Shown: piece by piece, positions 1-8,100 of the stretch
Layout of the letters: every line of letters begins with the position of its first letter
Numbering within the stretch: position 1 is the stretch's first letter
Source: DTU089 sp964421815
Lineage (GTDB): Bacteria > Bacillota > Clostridia > Oscillospirales > Acutalibacteraceae
DNA: 64,000 nucleotides
Direction: 5' to 3'
Assembly (NCBI GenBank): GCA_964421815.1
Contig: CAYQYT010000003.1
Coordinates: forward strand, 1 to 64,000
Position numbers and translations under genes: made by a program
Notes under the pieces: generated by a model
What the model saw: the letters and a program-made list of their open reading frames with translations, nothing else
Database searches by the model: none
What the model was told of the DNA's origin: nothing

Positions 1-69
1 GAGGCAGAAGCCAACAAGCTTATTGACGAATCCCTTAATGATAAGATACTTAAATGTTGCTGCCTATGA
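1..69 (+). CDS. C-terminal end of an unidentified element gene (cut by window edge)
   Basis: Frame 1 is open from the first base to a TGA at 67-69, giving 22 residues that start EAEANKLIDESLND and end KCCCL. The tail is charged, then Cys-rich. It overlaps the start of the next small ORF, the tight packing typical of an operon. Too little remains to name the product. Confidence 0.45.
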   Translation, partial: EAEANKLIDESLNDKILKCCCL

Positions 70-277
70 CGTCTATGAGGTTGAGCTTGGTCGTTGTGAC
101 TCGGCAGACAGTGCTTCTTGGTACAAATATCGCGGTTATGTAATCTTGGTTGACGGAGTGCTCAAACACTACCGTGTTGAGGCCGGTCCCGGTACTACTC
201 CGGTAAACTGCGAATCTCTTGAAGATGCACTTACCAAAATTGACGAAATGTTATTAAATAAGGAGGCTCGGTTATGA
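38..277 (+). CDS. Small hypothetical element protein (79 aa)
   Basis: No family is recognised. The protein is a compact, soluble-looking mixed alpha/beta sequence with a YxYRGYVILVDG stretch and an acidic C-terminal helix ending LLNKEARL. The ATG at 38 is chosen; a TTG at 23 in the same frame would add five residues. Neither has a clear ribosome site, which suggests coupling to the gene that ends at 69. Its stop overlaps the start of the next 30-aa ORF (ATGA at 274-277). This fits the small accessory proteins common in Firmicute conjugative elements, but no function can be assigned. Confidence 0.6.
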   Translation: MIRYLNVAAYDVYEVELGRCDSADSASWYKYRGYVILVDGVLKHYRVEAGPGTTPVNCESLEDALTKIDEMLLNKEARL

Positions 278-366
278 GTATATCAAAATATGCTTCGTCA
301 AGTATCCAAGAAAACCTCGAAGCTGATGTAGTTGCAATGCTTGATAATCTCGACTTATTTGCCTAA
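274..366 (+). CDS. Tiny ORF (30 aa), translationally coupled
   Basis: ATG at 274 overlaps the stop of the previous ORF as ATGA and is preceded by an excellent ribosome site (AAGGAGG at 260-266). The product is a short acidic helix-like peptide beginning MSISKYASSS and ending LDNLDLFA. A strong terminator starts four bases after the stop. The ribosome site and coupling make translation plausible; the function is unknown. Confidence 0.55.
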   Translation: MSISKYASSSIQENLEADVVAMLDNLDLFA

Positions 367-369
367 AAA

Positions 370-408
370 AATAGAGCCACGAGCTCGTCAAGAACCCGTG
401 GCTTTATT
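370..408. terminator. Bidirectional intrinsic terminator
   Basis: A 12-bp stem (370-381 with 397-408, one G-T pair) encloses a 15-nt loop. It is preceded by seven A and followed by a T-rich stretch, so it can end both the rightward small-ORF transcript and the leftward XRE gene. Confidence 0.8.
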
Positions 409-412
409 AAAT

Positions 413-853
413 TTATTTTTTGGGCAATTCTTTTCCGGTTTCAAAGTTTACCTTACCAACTTTTGCAATACCTCGTGCAGCTTCGATTATATATTTTCGT
501 GCTTCGGGGTCTGCGTTTGAGAATATGTCTAACAATACTTCTTGTTCAAGTGAGTATTGGAATTCAGATTCTTCAAGCTCGAAAAATTGGTTTAGTGTGT
601 AACCCGAACCCGCACAGATTGCTAAAACAAAGTCAATAGGTGGAGCAACATCGCCGCGTTCGTATCCACTGATTGTGCTTTTAGCAACACCAAATTTCTT
701 TGCAAGGTCTACCTGAGTTATACCGTGTCTTATTCTGTAGCCTTTTATTCTTTTGCCTACAAGTTTGGCTATGTTTTCGGAACCCCGTTTTCCAACATAG
801 TCTGTGAGTCGAAGATTATTTTCTGTTGTTTGGTCATTTATTTTTTCGTTCAT
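413..853 (-). CDS. XRE-family transcriptional regulator (146 aa)
   Basis: A Cro/C1-type helix-turn-helix lies at about residues 34-88: GKRIKGYRIRHGITQVDLAK, then GVAKSTISGYERG, which is the recognition helix and the conserved YE motif. An extra N-terminal segment of about 30 residues and an acidic C-terminal helical region (LEESEFQYSLEQEVLLDIF) could mediate dimerisation or ligand response. The start at 853 has AGGAGG seven bases upstream. It is transcribed leftward, away from the rest of the element, from a promoter whose upstream region holds TCGTG-type inverted repeats, the usual arrangement of an ICE immunity repressor. Repressor function is inferred from position and family. Confidence 0.85.
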   Translation of the reverse strand: MNEKINDQTTENNLRLTDYVGKRGSENIAKLVGKRIKGYRIRHGITQVDLAKKFGVAKSTISGYERGDVAPPIDFVLAICAGSGYTLNQFFELEESEFQYSLEQEVLLDIFSNADPEARKYIIEAARGIAKVGKVNFETGKELPKK

Positions 854-907
854 TTTTTTACCTCCTAAAATATCGGCTTGTGAGAGCCTTAATCCTCCTC
901 AGTTTTT

Positions 908-936
908 ATTTTACCAATATTACGAAAAAAAATCAA
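908..936 (-). promoter_or_regulatory. Promoter of the leftward XRE gene
   Basis: Read on the minus strand, TTGATT (931-936) and TAAAAT (908-913) are separated by exactly 17 nt, about 55 nt upstream of the XRE start codon. The match to the housekeeping consensus is good. Confidence 0.6.
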
Positions 937-941
937 TATAT

Positions 942-981
942 TTCGTGAATTGTTAAAATATTGTTCATAAATCGTGTACGA
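942..981. promoter_or_regulatory. Probable operator region between divergent regulators
   Basis: TTCGTGAATT at 942-951 and the imperfect palindrome TCGTGTACGA at 972-981 flank the space between the leftward promoter and the rightward promoter at 1023. TCGTGAATT recurs at 3111-3119, upstream of the third XRE gene, and TTCGTGA recurs inverted at 4543-4549. The repetition suggests binding sites for one of the element's XRE proteins; the pairing with a particular regulator is inferred. Confidence 0.5.
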
Positions 982-1022
982 AATACGAGAATTAGAAATT
1001 TTCAAATTTTTGTAAAAAGGTA

Positions 1023-1051
1023 TTGACCTTTTTAAACAAAGGGTGTAATAT
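1023..1051 (+). promoter_or_regulatory. Rightward promoter
   Basis: TTGACC (1023-1028), a 17-nt spacer and TAATAT (1046-1051). It faces right, toward the XRE gene at 1261, and leaves a leader of about 200 nt. Confidence 0.65.
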
Positions 1052-1144
1052 ATCGTTACAAAAGATGGTTTTCCGCAAATTTATTTTTTTTACCATAAAA
1101 AGACGAGATACGGAAACTTACCCAAAAATGTCCTCGCATTACAT

Positions 1145-1176
1145 ACAAACCACATATAAAGGGTTTGTGTTTTTTT
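1145..1176 (+). terminator. Leader terminator (possible attenuator) before second XRE gene
   Basis: ACAAACC (1145-1151) pairs with GGTTTGT (1162-1168) and is followed by a run of seven T (1170-1176). It lies between the promoter at 1023 and the gene at 1261, so it would stop transcription unless overridden. Confidence 0.55.
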
Positions 1177-1260
1177 GCAGCTAAAAAGTCCGAGATACAC
1201 GAACTGCGTTACAATGGTAGCCGAAATGTGTGTTCGGATAACAATAAAGGAGAAATTTAT

Positions 1261-1527
1261 ATGAATTTTATCACAAAATCTTTCGACGCCCAAATGGAAA
1301 CAATACATAGCAATGGTTGTGCTTTTTCCGGTTCAAGTGTCGGAGAAAAATTAAAGTCACTTCGTAAAATGAAGGGGTTGACGCTTGTTCAGTTGTCAAA
1401 AGAAATCGGTGTGTCAAAAAGCATACTTGGGTATTACGAAACAGGGGAAAGGTATCCCTCGTCTCTTGTTTCTTTGAAGTTGGCAGAGTTTTATGATGTT
1501 GCTTGGAGTGATATATTTAACTCGTGA
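1261..1527 (+). CDS. XRE-family regulator (88 aa)
   Basis: A small protein with a C-terminal Cro/C1-type helix-turn-helix: GEKLKSLRKMKGLTLVQLSK, then IGVSKSILGYYETGERYPS and the AEFYDVAWSDIF tail seen in ICE regulators. The ATG at 1261 is chosen because AAAGGAG stands eight bases upstream; the frame is open further left to 1165 but without a ribosome site. The gene is followed directly by a strong hairpin. It resembles the 77-aa regulator at 3215 in size and C-terminus, so the two may be paralogues with opposing roles. Confidence 0.85.
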   Translation: MNFITKSFDAQMETIHSNGCAFSGSSVGEKLKSLRKMKGLTLVQLSKEIGVSKSILGYYETGERYPSSLVSLKLAEFYDVAWSDIFNS

Positions 1528-1542
1528 ACTTCGTTTTATAAC

Positions 1543-1575
1543 TAAGGTAGGTATCGTAAATCGGTACCTGCCTTA
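1543..1575 (+). terminator. Hairpin after second XRE gene
   Basis: An 11-bp stem (1543-1553 with 1565-1575, one G-T pair) with an 11-nt loop starts 16 bases after the stop codon. A T-run follows at 1585-1591, ten bases beyond the stem, so termination may be partial and allow read-through into the next gene. Confidence 0.6.
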
Positions 1576-1621
1576 AAACACACCTTTTTTTCGGAAATTT
1601 AGTAAATAGGAGGCGGATTTT

Positions 1622-2905
1622 GTGGATTTTATCGAAAGATACGGTAAAAATGCAAGGTTTTTAAAAGTAGACCGAACAAGTCTAAAAGATTATGTTTTAA
1701 ATAACTTTAAAGAGCAAGATGTTGGAAGAAACTATTTTCTTTTATCCTGTAGTTCTGCTGTAAGAACCGGTTTTTCAAGATACGCAAACCACATTAACTT
1801 TGTTCCTGCGGGAAGCTGGGTTGGTGGAATTGTTGGTATTAAGAGTATTTTTCGCTTAACCAAATCCCAAAAATCAAAACCCGTTGCTGAGCTTTATCTT
1901 CAAGAGTTGGAGGATAAGGGTTATATTTGCGTTCAAAGAAAAAGCAAAAAGTTGGATGTTGAGGTCTTCAATGCACAAATAGGCGACCACATATATTATG
2001 GCAACATCGAAACGCCTGATGCTGTTACCGGCAGAAACGGTGGCCGTTATTATAAAGGCGATGTAAAAATAACAAGACAAGGCGACCAGTTTGTTCAACA
2101 GGGTATTATTGAGAATTTCAATAATACTCCTAAAGATTCTTATTATAAAATTAACTGGGGCGACGCTCAGCTTAATCTCGAGGATGATGAATTTATGCCA
2201 ACCTGTGTTTACAACTGTGATTATACGGGTTGGATTCCTTTGTCTAAAAAGATTTTTTCCGAAAGAGTTAATAGTTATCAGGAAAAAAGATATAAGAATA
2301 ACAGAGCAGTAAGAAACAAAAGAAAAGCAGAGCCTCTTACTCCGTGCGAAGCGTTCTTTGACCTTTATTCAAGCACTGTTTACAGAGATTTTGAAAATGC
2401 TTTTTCTTGGTTCGCTCCTGTTGTTGTTATTGAGGATAAAACAACGGTGTCCTGCCGCGACCTTGCAGATAGATGGGGATGGGGAAAGTCCTCCGTTCAG
2501 ACGTTCTTGAAAAAACACTCTGAAATTTTCACCTGTGTTAATTTGGGTGCAAACTGTGGTACGCTCATTTTCAACAATCATCTTATCGAGGGCTGTTGTG
2601 TTCCCTCAGAGGAATTTCTCGTGAAAATATTACACGAGTTAGTTCCTGATGGCAATATTGCAAAAAATATGGTTGAACCGTTTATAAAAAAGAACAGCAA
2701 AAAATTCATCATAAAATATTTCTGTAGGGGAGAATACTGTCCTGCGGGAAATGCTTTGACAGTTTATATACACAGTTACATATATTCTTCAAATAAGCCT
2801 AAAAAACCTAAAGATGTGTGCGTTAATTTACACACCTCTCCGATAATAAAACCACCTCCTATACCTATCCTGCAAAATGTGTCGTGCGTACCTATCGCAC
2901 CTTAA
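1622..2905 (+). CDS. Putative DNA-binding protein with a replisome-organizer-like motif (427 aa)
   Basis: The start is GTG at 1622, six bases after AGGAGGCG. The middle contains LADRWGWGKSSVQTFLKKH at about residues 280-298, a pattern common in winged-helix phage replisome-organizer and DnaD-related proteins that load helicase at element origins. The N-terminal 80 residues include AVRTGFSRYANHINF and a helical stretch that could be another DNA-binding unit. The C-terminus is proline-rich and probably disordered. Family knowledge: ICEs often encode their own replication initiator near their regulatory genes. Replication initiation is inferred only from this motif and location; a transcription factor is the main alternative. 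Confidence 0.5.
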   Translation: MDFIERYGKNARFLKVDRTSLKDYVLNNFKEQDVGRNYFLLSCSSAVRTGFSRYANHINFVPAGSWVGGIVGIKSIFRLTKSQKSKPVAELYLQELEDKGYICVQRKSKKLDVEVFNAQIGDHIYYGNIETPDAVTGRNGGRYYKGDVKITRQGDQFVQQGIIENFNNTPKDSYYKINWGDAQLNLEDDEFMPTCVYNCDYTGWIPLSKKIFSERVNSYQEKRYKNNRAVRNKRKAEPLTPCEAFFDLYSSTVYRDFENAFSWFAPVVVIEDKTTVSCRDLADRWGWGKSSVQTFLKKHSEIFTCVNLGANCGTLIFNNHLIEGCCVPSEEFLVKILHELVPDGNIAKNMVEPFIKKNSKKFIIKYFCRGEYCPAGNALTVYIHSYIYSSNKPKKPKDVCVNLHTSPIIKPPPIPILQNVSCVPIAP

Positions 2906-3214
2906 TTTTTTTGCTCGAAATCCGTGTCCGTTTTTTTCTTTTCCCCATATATAGTATATGTGCGCGTGTAATAGTCTCAATGAATCTCTTTTTAACACGA
3001 TAGCTCTGGATTAGAATACTCAATTTACTTTTGGGGTCTGCAACAGGTTGTGATGTTATTTAATCTCTAATCGGGTACATTATTCTTCAATTTGTAATTT
3101 TTTCCGAAAATCGTGAATTTTGTGCAAAAAAGTTGGTGCATTTCGGAAATTTCCACATAGAATATAAGTAGCAGTAAAGTAAACTGCCATTTGATTTGAA
3201 AGGAAAATTAAACT
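2906..3214 (+). other. Regulatory gap with palindromes and promoter
   Basis: No ORF is supported here. The stretch holds the perfect inverted repeat CATATA-tag-TATATG near 2948, a copy of TCGTGAATT (3111-3119), and a promoter of the element-specific class: GGTGCA at 3135-3140, a 17-nt spacer containing the palindrome GGAAATTTCC (3145-3154), then TAGAAT at 3158-3163. This promoter serves the XRE gene at 3215. Confidence 0.55.
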
Positions 3215-3448
3215 ATGACGATTATAAAAGTGAGAAAAACAAAGGCACAAATAGTCGGAAAAAAATTAAAACAACTCAGAACCGATAGACATTTATCTCT
3301 TCAACAAGTGGCTGTAGGAACAGGCATATCGGTCAGCGCTTTAAGCTGCTATGAAAGTGGTACAAGAAGTCCTTCCTCAGTAAGTGCTTTCAGGTTGTGC
3401 GAATTTTTCTGTGTGCCTTGGAAAGATGTTTTCGGAGAGACACACTAA
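3215..3448 (+). CDS. XRE-family regulator (77 aa)
   Basis: Almost the whole protein is one Cro/C1-type helix-turn-helix: GKKLKQLRTDRHLSLQQVAV, then GISVSALSCYESGTRSPS and a short CEFFCVPWKDVF tail. The start at 3215 is preceded by GAAAGGA. It is driven by a promoter of the element-specific class (3135-3163) and lies just upstream of the sigma-like gene, so it may control entry into the transfer programme. Its length and tail match the 88-aa regulator at 1261. Activator versus repressor function cannot be told from sequence. Confidence 0.85.
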   Translation: MTIIKVRKTKAQIVGKKLKQLRTDRHLSLQQVAVGTGISVSALSCYESGTRSPSSVSAFRLCEFFCVPWKDVFGETH

Positions 3449-3503
3449 AATGATTTATAGGGAGATTATTCTTGAAAAATAATTTCGAAAGGATGGCGAT
3501 TTT

Positions 3504-3662
3504 ATGTTTGATTTAGCTGAATATTTTGATTGGCTCGTTAACGAAAAAGAGCCATTTCCTGAACCGCTATTAAACAACCTTGCATCGACAACAATCGAGG
3601 GAAGGCGTTGTAGCATAAGAAGAGGCCCTGTTTTAACAGTCTTAAACAACAAAGAAAGGTAA
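3504..3662 (+). CDS. Small hypothetical protein (52 aa)
   Basis: ATG at 3504 follows GAAAGGATGG with a suitable gap. The product begins MFDLAEYFDWLVNEKEPFPE and has a basic C-terminal half rich in Arg and Thr. No family is recognised. It sits between an XRE gene and the sigma-like gene in the same orientation, with short gaps, so it is probably part of the regulatory operon. Confidence 0.55.
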   Translation: MFDLAEYFDWLVNEKEPFPEPLLNNLASTTIEGRRCSIRRGPVLTVLNNKER

Positions 3663-3670
3663 GTAATGAT

Positions 3671-4288
3671 ATGAGTGTGAATCAAGAATTTCAAAAACAT
3701 CAAGATACAGAAACACTTAACAGGTTATCAGAGGAATTTATTGCTCGACTCATAAGTGCGGGTGTTGTAGGTGATTCTACCATTACCGATACGGATATTC
3801 AAAAGGCAGAACAAGAGAAGCGTAAATCCTGCTTCAGATGCACAAAACTTTTGATGGAGAAATACAGACGGTTAGTATATAAAGTAACATCAGGCACGAT
3901 AAAGGTCGATAAAGAGCTTAATGACCCTTTCGCAGTCTTAGACAAAGTAATTGATTATGTAGACACAGAGTATCTTTTCCGTGACAAGCGAATGGAAGAT
4001 AAAATGTCTCGTTTGAATGAAACAAGGGCCTTGATTGATAGGGTTAATGTTGCATTAACTCAATTAAAAAACGACCCCGAATATGGCGTGTGTTATAAAG
4101 CGGTAAAGCTCAAATACATAAATAAAGAAAAATTCACAAACAAAGAAGCGGCAGATATAATGGGGGTCAGCGAAAGAACATTTAACACATATATCAAAAA
4201 AGGTCTTGAGGAACTCACAACACTTCTTTGGACAACAGGAGATGTAGAAATATCTCTTCTGTTAGATGCACTTGCCAGAATGAAATGA
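3671..4288 (+). CDS. Sigma/ArpU-like helix-turn-helix regulator (205 aa)
   Basis: Charged and helical throughout. The C-terminal part, about residues 130-190, reads like sigma-factor region 4 or an ArpU/RinA-type phage late regulator: AVKLKYINKEKFTNKEAADI, then MGVSERTFNTYIKKGLEEL. No clear region 2 is visible, so it may be an activator rather than a full sigma factor. It is the last gene before the transfer module, the position where phage-like late activators act. A family of promoters with an unusual -35 hexamer (KGTGCA) occurs across the element, making this protein a candidate for recognising them; that link is inference. Confidence 0.6.
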   Translation: MSVNQEFQKHQDTETLNRLSEEFIARLISAGVVGDSTITDTDIQKAEQEKRKSCFRCTKLLMEKYRRLVYKVTSGTIKVDKELNDPFAVLDKVIDYVDTEYLFRDKRMEDKMSRLNETRALIDRVNVALTQLKNDPEYGVCYKAVKLKYINKEKFTNKEAADIMGVSERTFNTYIKKGLEELTTLLWTTGDVEISLLLDALARMK

Positions 4289-4313
4289 CGGGGGAGACAA
4301 TAGACTCTCCCGT
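4288..4313 (+). terminator. Hairpin overlapping the stop of the sigma-like gene
   Basis: ACGGGGGAG (4288-4296) pairs with CTCTCCCGT (4305-4313) around an 8-nt loop. The first base is the last base of the stop codon. There is no long T-run after it, so it may protect or process the mRNA rather than terminate fully. Confidence 0.5.
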
Positions 4314-4387
4314 TACAATTATATCGAATGTTTTTTTGCTGTAGGTGTGAGTACGAAAATTGCGTAAAATTTGCGTAAAGTTTTCGC

Positions 4388-4416
4388 TTGACATACTTTT
4401 CTCTATATGTTAAAAT
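4388..4416 (+). promoter_or_regulatory. Promoter of the transfer module
   Basis: A perfect TTGACA (4388-4393), a 17-nt spacer and TAAAAT (4411-4416). It is the best housekeeping-type promoter in the element and points at the Maff2/TrbL genes, with a leader of about 170 nt. GAGTACGAAAAT lies just upstream (4349-4360) and is repeated in the leader at 4532-4543, a possible operator pair. Confidence 0.75.
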
Positions 4417-4452
4417 GGTATCGTAGAAAAAGTGTAGTTGAATGAAAACGCA

Positions 4453-4524
4453 GTATCGCGTCCACAGTTTTGAAGCTTGGTAGACCAAGGAAAGTTTTCA
4501 GGATTGTGGAGGCGATATTTTTTT
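4453..4524 (+). terminator. Leader attenuator of the transfer operon
   Basis: A long two-part stem: GTATCGC with GCGATAT (4453-4459/4512-4518, including one G-T pair), then TCCACA with TGTGGA (4461-4466/4505-4510), with a single G-G mismatch between. Inside is the hairpin CTTGG-TAGA-CCAAG (4476-4489). Seven T follow at 4518-4524. This is a full intrinsic terminator placed between promoter and first gene, so expression needs read-through or anti-termination. Confidence 0.7.
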
Positions 4525-4553
4525 ATAGTTCGAGTACGAAAATCACGAACTAT
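4525..4553. promoter_or_regulatory. Inverted repeat after the leader terminator
   Basis: ATAGTTCG (4525-4532) and CGAACTAT (4546-4553) form a perfect 8-bp inverted repeat around GAGTACGAAAAT. It could be a second RNA hairpin or a protein-binding site; it contains the inverted TTCGTGA word found upstream of the XRE genes. Confidence 0.45.
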
Positions 4554-4594
4554 TTAAAATTCGTCTAATATTTATAGAAAGGAGACGACTCGTA

Positions 4595-4984
4595 ATGATT
4601 CAGAATCGTAATCTCAAACAGAGGAACAACAAGCTCGCAAACCTCTACTGGGGTGCATCTGCAATGCTTACATCTGCTGTTATGTCGGTTACAGGGACCT
4701 TTGCTGCTGCTACTGTTGCCGATATGTGGACAAAGCTCTCAGAAATGTTCAAAGACGTGTACGGACATATTCTCGGGATTTCAACAATCCTTGCGGTTGT
4801 TATGGCTTCCATTGCTCTTGTTATCAGATTGGTTTCAAAGAACCAGCGTTCTGTTGATGAAGCAACACAGTGGCTCAAGAGAATAGTAATCACTTGGATT
4901 ATTCTTAACTCTCTCGGCTTTATCGTTGCTTACATCTCACCTCTCTTCGCGGGCGGTAATTACGGCGGAGTTACACCTCAATAA
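4595..4984 (+). CDS. Maff2/VirB2-like conjugation membrane protein (129 aa)
   Basis: Two hydrophobic helices are visible: residues about 20-42, which read like an uncleaved signal anchor or pilin-type segment, and 65-85 plus 95-120 near the C-terminus, with the loop KNQRSVDEATQWLKR between. This is the layout of Maff2-family proteins that precede the VirB6-like gene in Firmicute ICEs, thought to be VirB2/TrbC-like subunits of the mating channel. The ribosome site AAAGGAG lies 11 bases upstream. A long leader with a terminator precedes it and a second terminator follows, so its level relative to the downstream genes could be set separately. Confidence 0.75.
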   Translation: MIQNRNLKQRNNKLANLYWGASAMLTSAVMSVTGTFAAATVADMWTKLSEMFKDVYGHILGISTILAVVMASIALVIRLVSKNQRSVDEATQWLKRIVITWIILNSLGFIVAYISPLFAGGNYGGVTPQ

Positions 4985-5026
4985 TGATGAAAAGTCGTTT
5001 CATTAAAAACGGCTGTTGTTCCCGGG

Positions 5027-5054
5027 CTACCGATTGAGGAAGCTTGGTCGGTAG
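5027..5054 (+). other. Hairpin carrying the GAAGCTTGGT word
   Basis: CTACCGA (5027-5033) pairs with TCGGTAG (5048-5054). The 14-nt loop includes most of GAAGCTTGGT (5039-5048), a 10-mer also present in the leader hairpin at 4472-4481. Possible RNA-binding or processing signal. Confidence 0.45.
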
Positions 5055-5095
5055 TCTAAATTGTTTTATAATTTTACCTTATCTATTTATGAAGT

Positions 5096-5142
5096 GAGGG
5101 GGTTTCCAGAAGGAAACCTCCTTTGGTTTTTTAGAAACCCTC
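5096..5142 (+). terminator. Terminator with an alternative pairing
   Basis: Positions 5098-5107 pair with 5112-5121 (10 bp, one G-T, loop AGAA), followed by a T-rich stretch: an intrinsic terminator between the Maff2 and TrbL-like genes. The same 5' arm can instead pair with GAAACCCTC at 5134-5142. The two structures exclude each other. Confidence 0.6.
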
Positions 5143-5184
5143 TGACTTTGCAAATAGAAATACTAAAGAAAGGAGATGGTCTAT

Positions 5185-8100
5185 TTGACTATTGCGCCTA
5201 TAAATTTAAGTATAGCACAAAATGTGTTCGATTCGTTCGTAACTTGGGTGGCAAATATTGTGGCGGACTTGGTAGGTGGAGTAAGTTCAAGTTTTACTGA
5301 AGCAACAATGCCAAGTATGACGGTATTTAATGCTACTTTCCCGTTTATGAAAACGGCATTTACGGCGGTTACGTATTTTGCTTATGCTTTGTTGTTTTTA
5401 ATAGTTGTATTCCAGTTGGTTAAGTGTTTTGGCGGTAAAATTGTGGAAGGCGAAGACCCTATGGTATTAACTGTTAGGGCGATGTTTTTCGCAATGCTCA
5501 TACCTTTTGCGGGACAAATTATGGATATTGTGTTAGATATCGCAATGGTTCCGTTTGAAGTTTTTTCCGAAAATGGTGGATATATAACCGATGCGGTGCA
5601 AAAAGGAACCTTTGCCGGACTGTTGCAGGGAGATAAGCTGGTATTCAGCATCATCTTTGGTGCAGGAAGTTTGTTCTCCGGTATAGGAACAATAATTGGT
5701 ATACTTTTAACCGTTGTGTTGTTCTGGAACTATCTTAAACTTCTTCTTGAGGTTTGTGAAAGATATGTAGTTCTCGGTATTCTTTATTATACTTCTCCAT
5801 TGGCTTTTTCACTTGGTGCGTCAAAAGCAACAAGCGATACCTTTAAGAATTGGTGTAGAATGGTTGGCTCGCAACTGTTTGTTATCGTAATGAATGTTTA
5901 CTTCTTGAGAGGTTTCGGTGCGGCATTAGGTGTGTTTATAGCAACCTGTGGTACGACTGTAATCAGTAATAACAATATGCTTGTTACATTTATGATTGGT
6001 TATTTTTCACTTCTTGCATATCTTAGAGTAGCTGCAAGATTTGACGAATATCTCGGTCAGCTCGGTCTCAATGCTGCAAAGACAGGTACAGGTCCTTTGG
6101 GTGGCTTCGCTCCAATGATGGCGGCAAGAATGATGTTGCCTATGGGCTTAAATGCCTTGGGTGGTGCCGGTATACTCGGAGGAGGCGGCGGCTTCTTCGG
6201 AGGACGAACAGGTGGTGGTATAGGTGCCGCAGGAAAGGTTCTCGGAACAAGTGGTATCGGTACAATTCCTTCCCGTGTTGGTAATGCCTTTAAACCTGAC
6301 ACTTATGTTAATAATGCTCTCGGTGGAAAGAAAGAAGGTTTCCACGGTGTCGCTGGAGCTATGGCTAATATGGCCGGCAGAGCTTATGTTGCTAAAAACG
6401 GTCTTAACGATATTGGCAGAATTTCTGATTTTGCCAACTCTACGAACCAAGGTCTTAACTCAATCGGTGGTCAGGCCGGACTTAATGATGCTCAGAAGTT
6501 TATGCCGGGCTTGTTCAACAGACAGGGATTGGCCTTCAATGCAGGTGAACAGCTTAACTCTGCCGGAAGAATGGCCGGTCAGTTTACTGATGCGCAGGGA
6601 AATACTTACAAAGCAGTTGCAACAAGTATGCAAGCAAACGAAGCTCCGAGTGGTGCTTTCGGTGTAATGAGAGCCGCAGACGGCTCCGGCTTTTATGTTC
6701 AAACTCTTGATAAAGACGGAAATGTTTCTGAGGCAGGTATGGCATCAATCTTTGGTGCTCCTGAAATTGCGGCGGATGCCGGCGCAGATGCACAGACCGC
6801 CTTTGCAAACGACTTTTTCCCCGGTCAAGATGGTGCAGAAGGGCTTACATTTAGTAGTGATGCTAATGACCCGTTTACACTCAACGCGACAGACGCAGAC
6901 GGAAATATGTTTGCGTTCAGAAGCGGTGTCGCTTACGATATGCCTGAAGATGCTGTTGAGGGAATGTCCCTTACGGATGCAAACGGTCAGGAATGGTTTG
7001 CACAAGATGTTACACCTGTTGACACAAGTGCAATTGAAGGTGGCGTAAGCATCGGTAGTGACGGTACTATTACTGATAGTATGGGTAATGTTGTCAGCGA
7101 TGATGTTATCGGAAGCGTTGGTATGGGTGCTCCGGTAATTGCAGATGGAGCAGGAGAAACATTTGCATCAGAGTTCTTCCCGGATAATGCTCTTGAAACA
7201 TCAGGAATGAGCTTCTCTAATGTAGATGGCGACCCATATTCACTCAGAGCAGTGGATGACTACGGAAACGAAGTTATGTTCAGAAGCTCTTTGGCTTACG
7301 GTGATTCTGTTGGTGGCGAAGAATTAACTGATATTAACGGTAATACTTGGTACAGAGACGATGGTATATTCACAGACGCTAACGAAGGCTACGATGGTTA
7401 CCGCAGTATGTCTCTTGATGCCGATAATCCTTACTCAATGACTGTACAGGATACTGATGTAAGTGGTAATCCTGTGGGCGATGCAATGGAATACAGAAGC
7501 ACGGCGGCTTACGATATGCCTGAAGGTGTTGACTCATCACAGGTTATCACAGACGATTACGGTCAAACTTGGTTCCCTGTTACCGCAGGTGGCGAAGAAG
7601 CACAGGCGGCCTTTGGCAACGATTACAGTGTTTCTTACAATCCGCTTAATCCTTACGAAGCAACAATCACCGATGCTGATGGTAATGTTGGTAGATACCA
7701 GAACTTCTCGGCTCTTGACGGAAAAGATGGATATACCTTACCTGAAGGTGTTGATAGTTCTTCTGCTATCGAGGATAACTTCGGTAATAAGTGGTATCCT
7801 GTTACTGCCGGTGTGGACGAAAGACTCCAGAGAGCAAGCATTGAAAGAAGTAATCAGTCTGTTGCAGATTTCTACGGTCTCGACTCAAGCAAAATACAGT
7901 ATGCAGATACTTCAAGACAATCAGAAGGTATTGTTTCTGTTCTTAATAAAGACGGTTCTGCACAGATGTATGTTGCACAAAAAGGACAGTATGAGGTTAA
8001 AGGTGACTACAAAGAGGTTACCGCACAGAACGGTCAGTCTTGGTATCAAATCAATGGCACTCGTGGCGTAACCCAGCGTGACACAGGTAGACGCGATGCT

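Noticed and set aside
7463..8071. 202-aa open frame in another phase of the TrbL-like gene
   Set aside because: Overlaps the continuous 1017-aa frame, lacks initiation signals and arises from repeat-like codon use.
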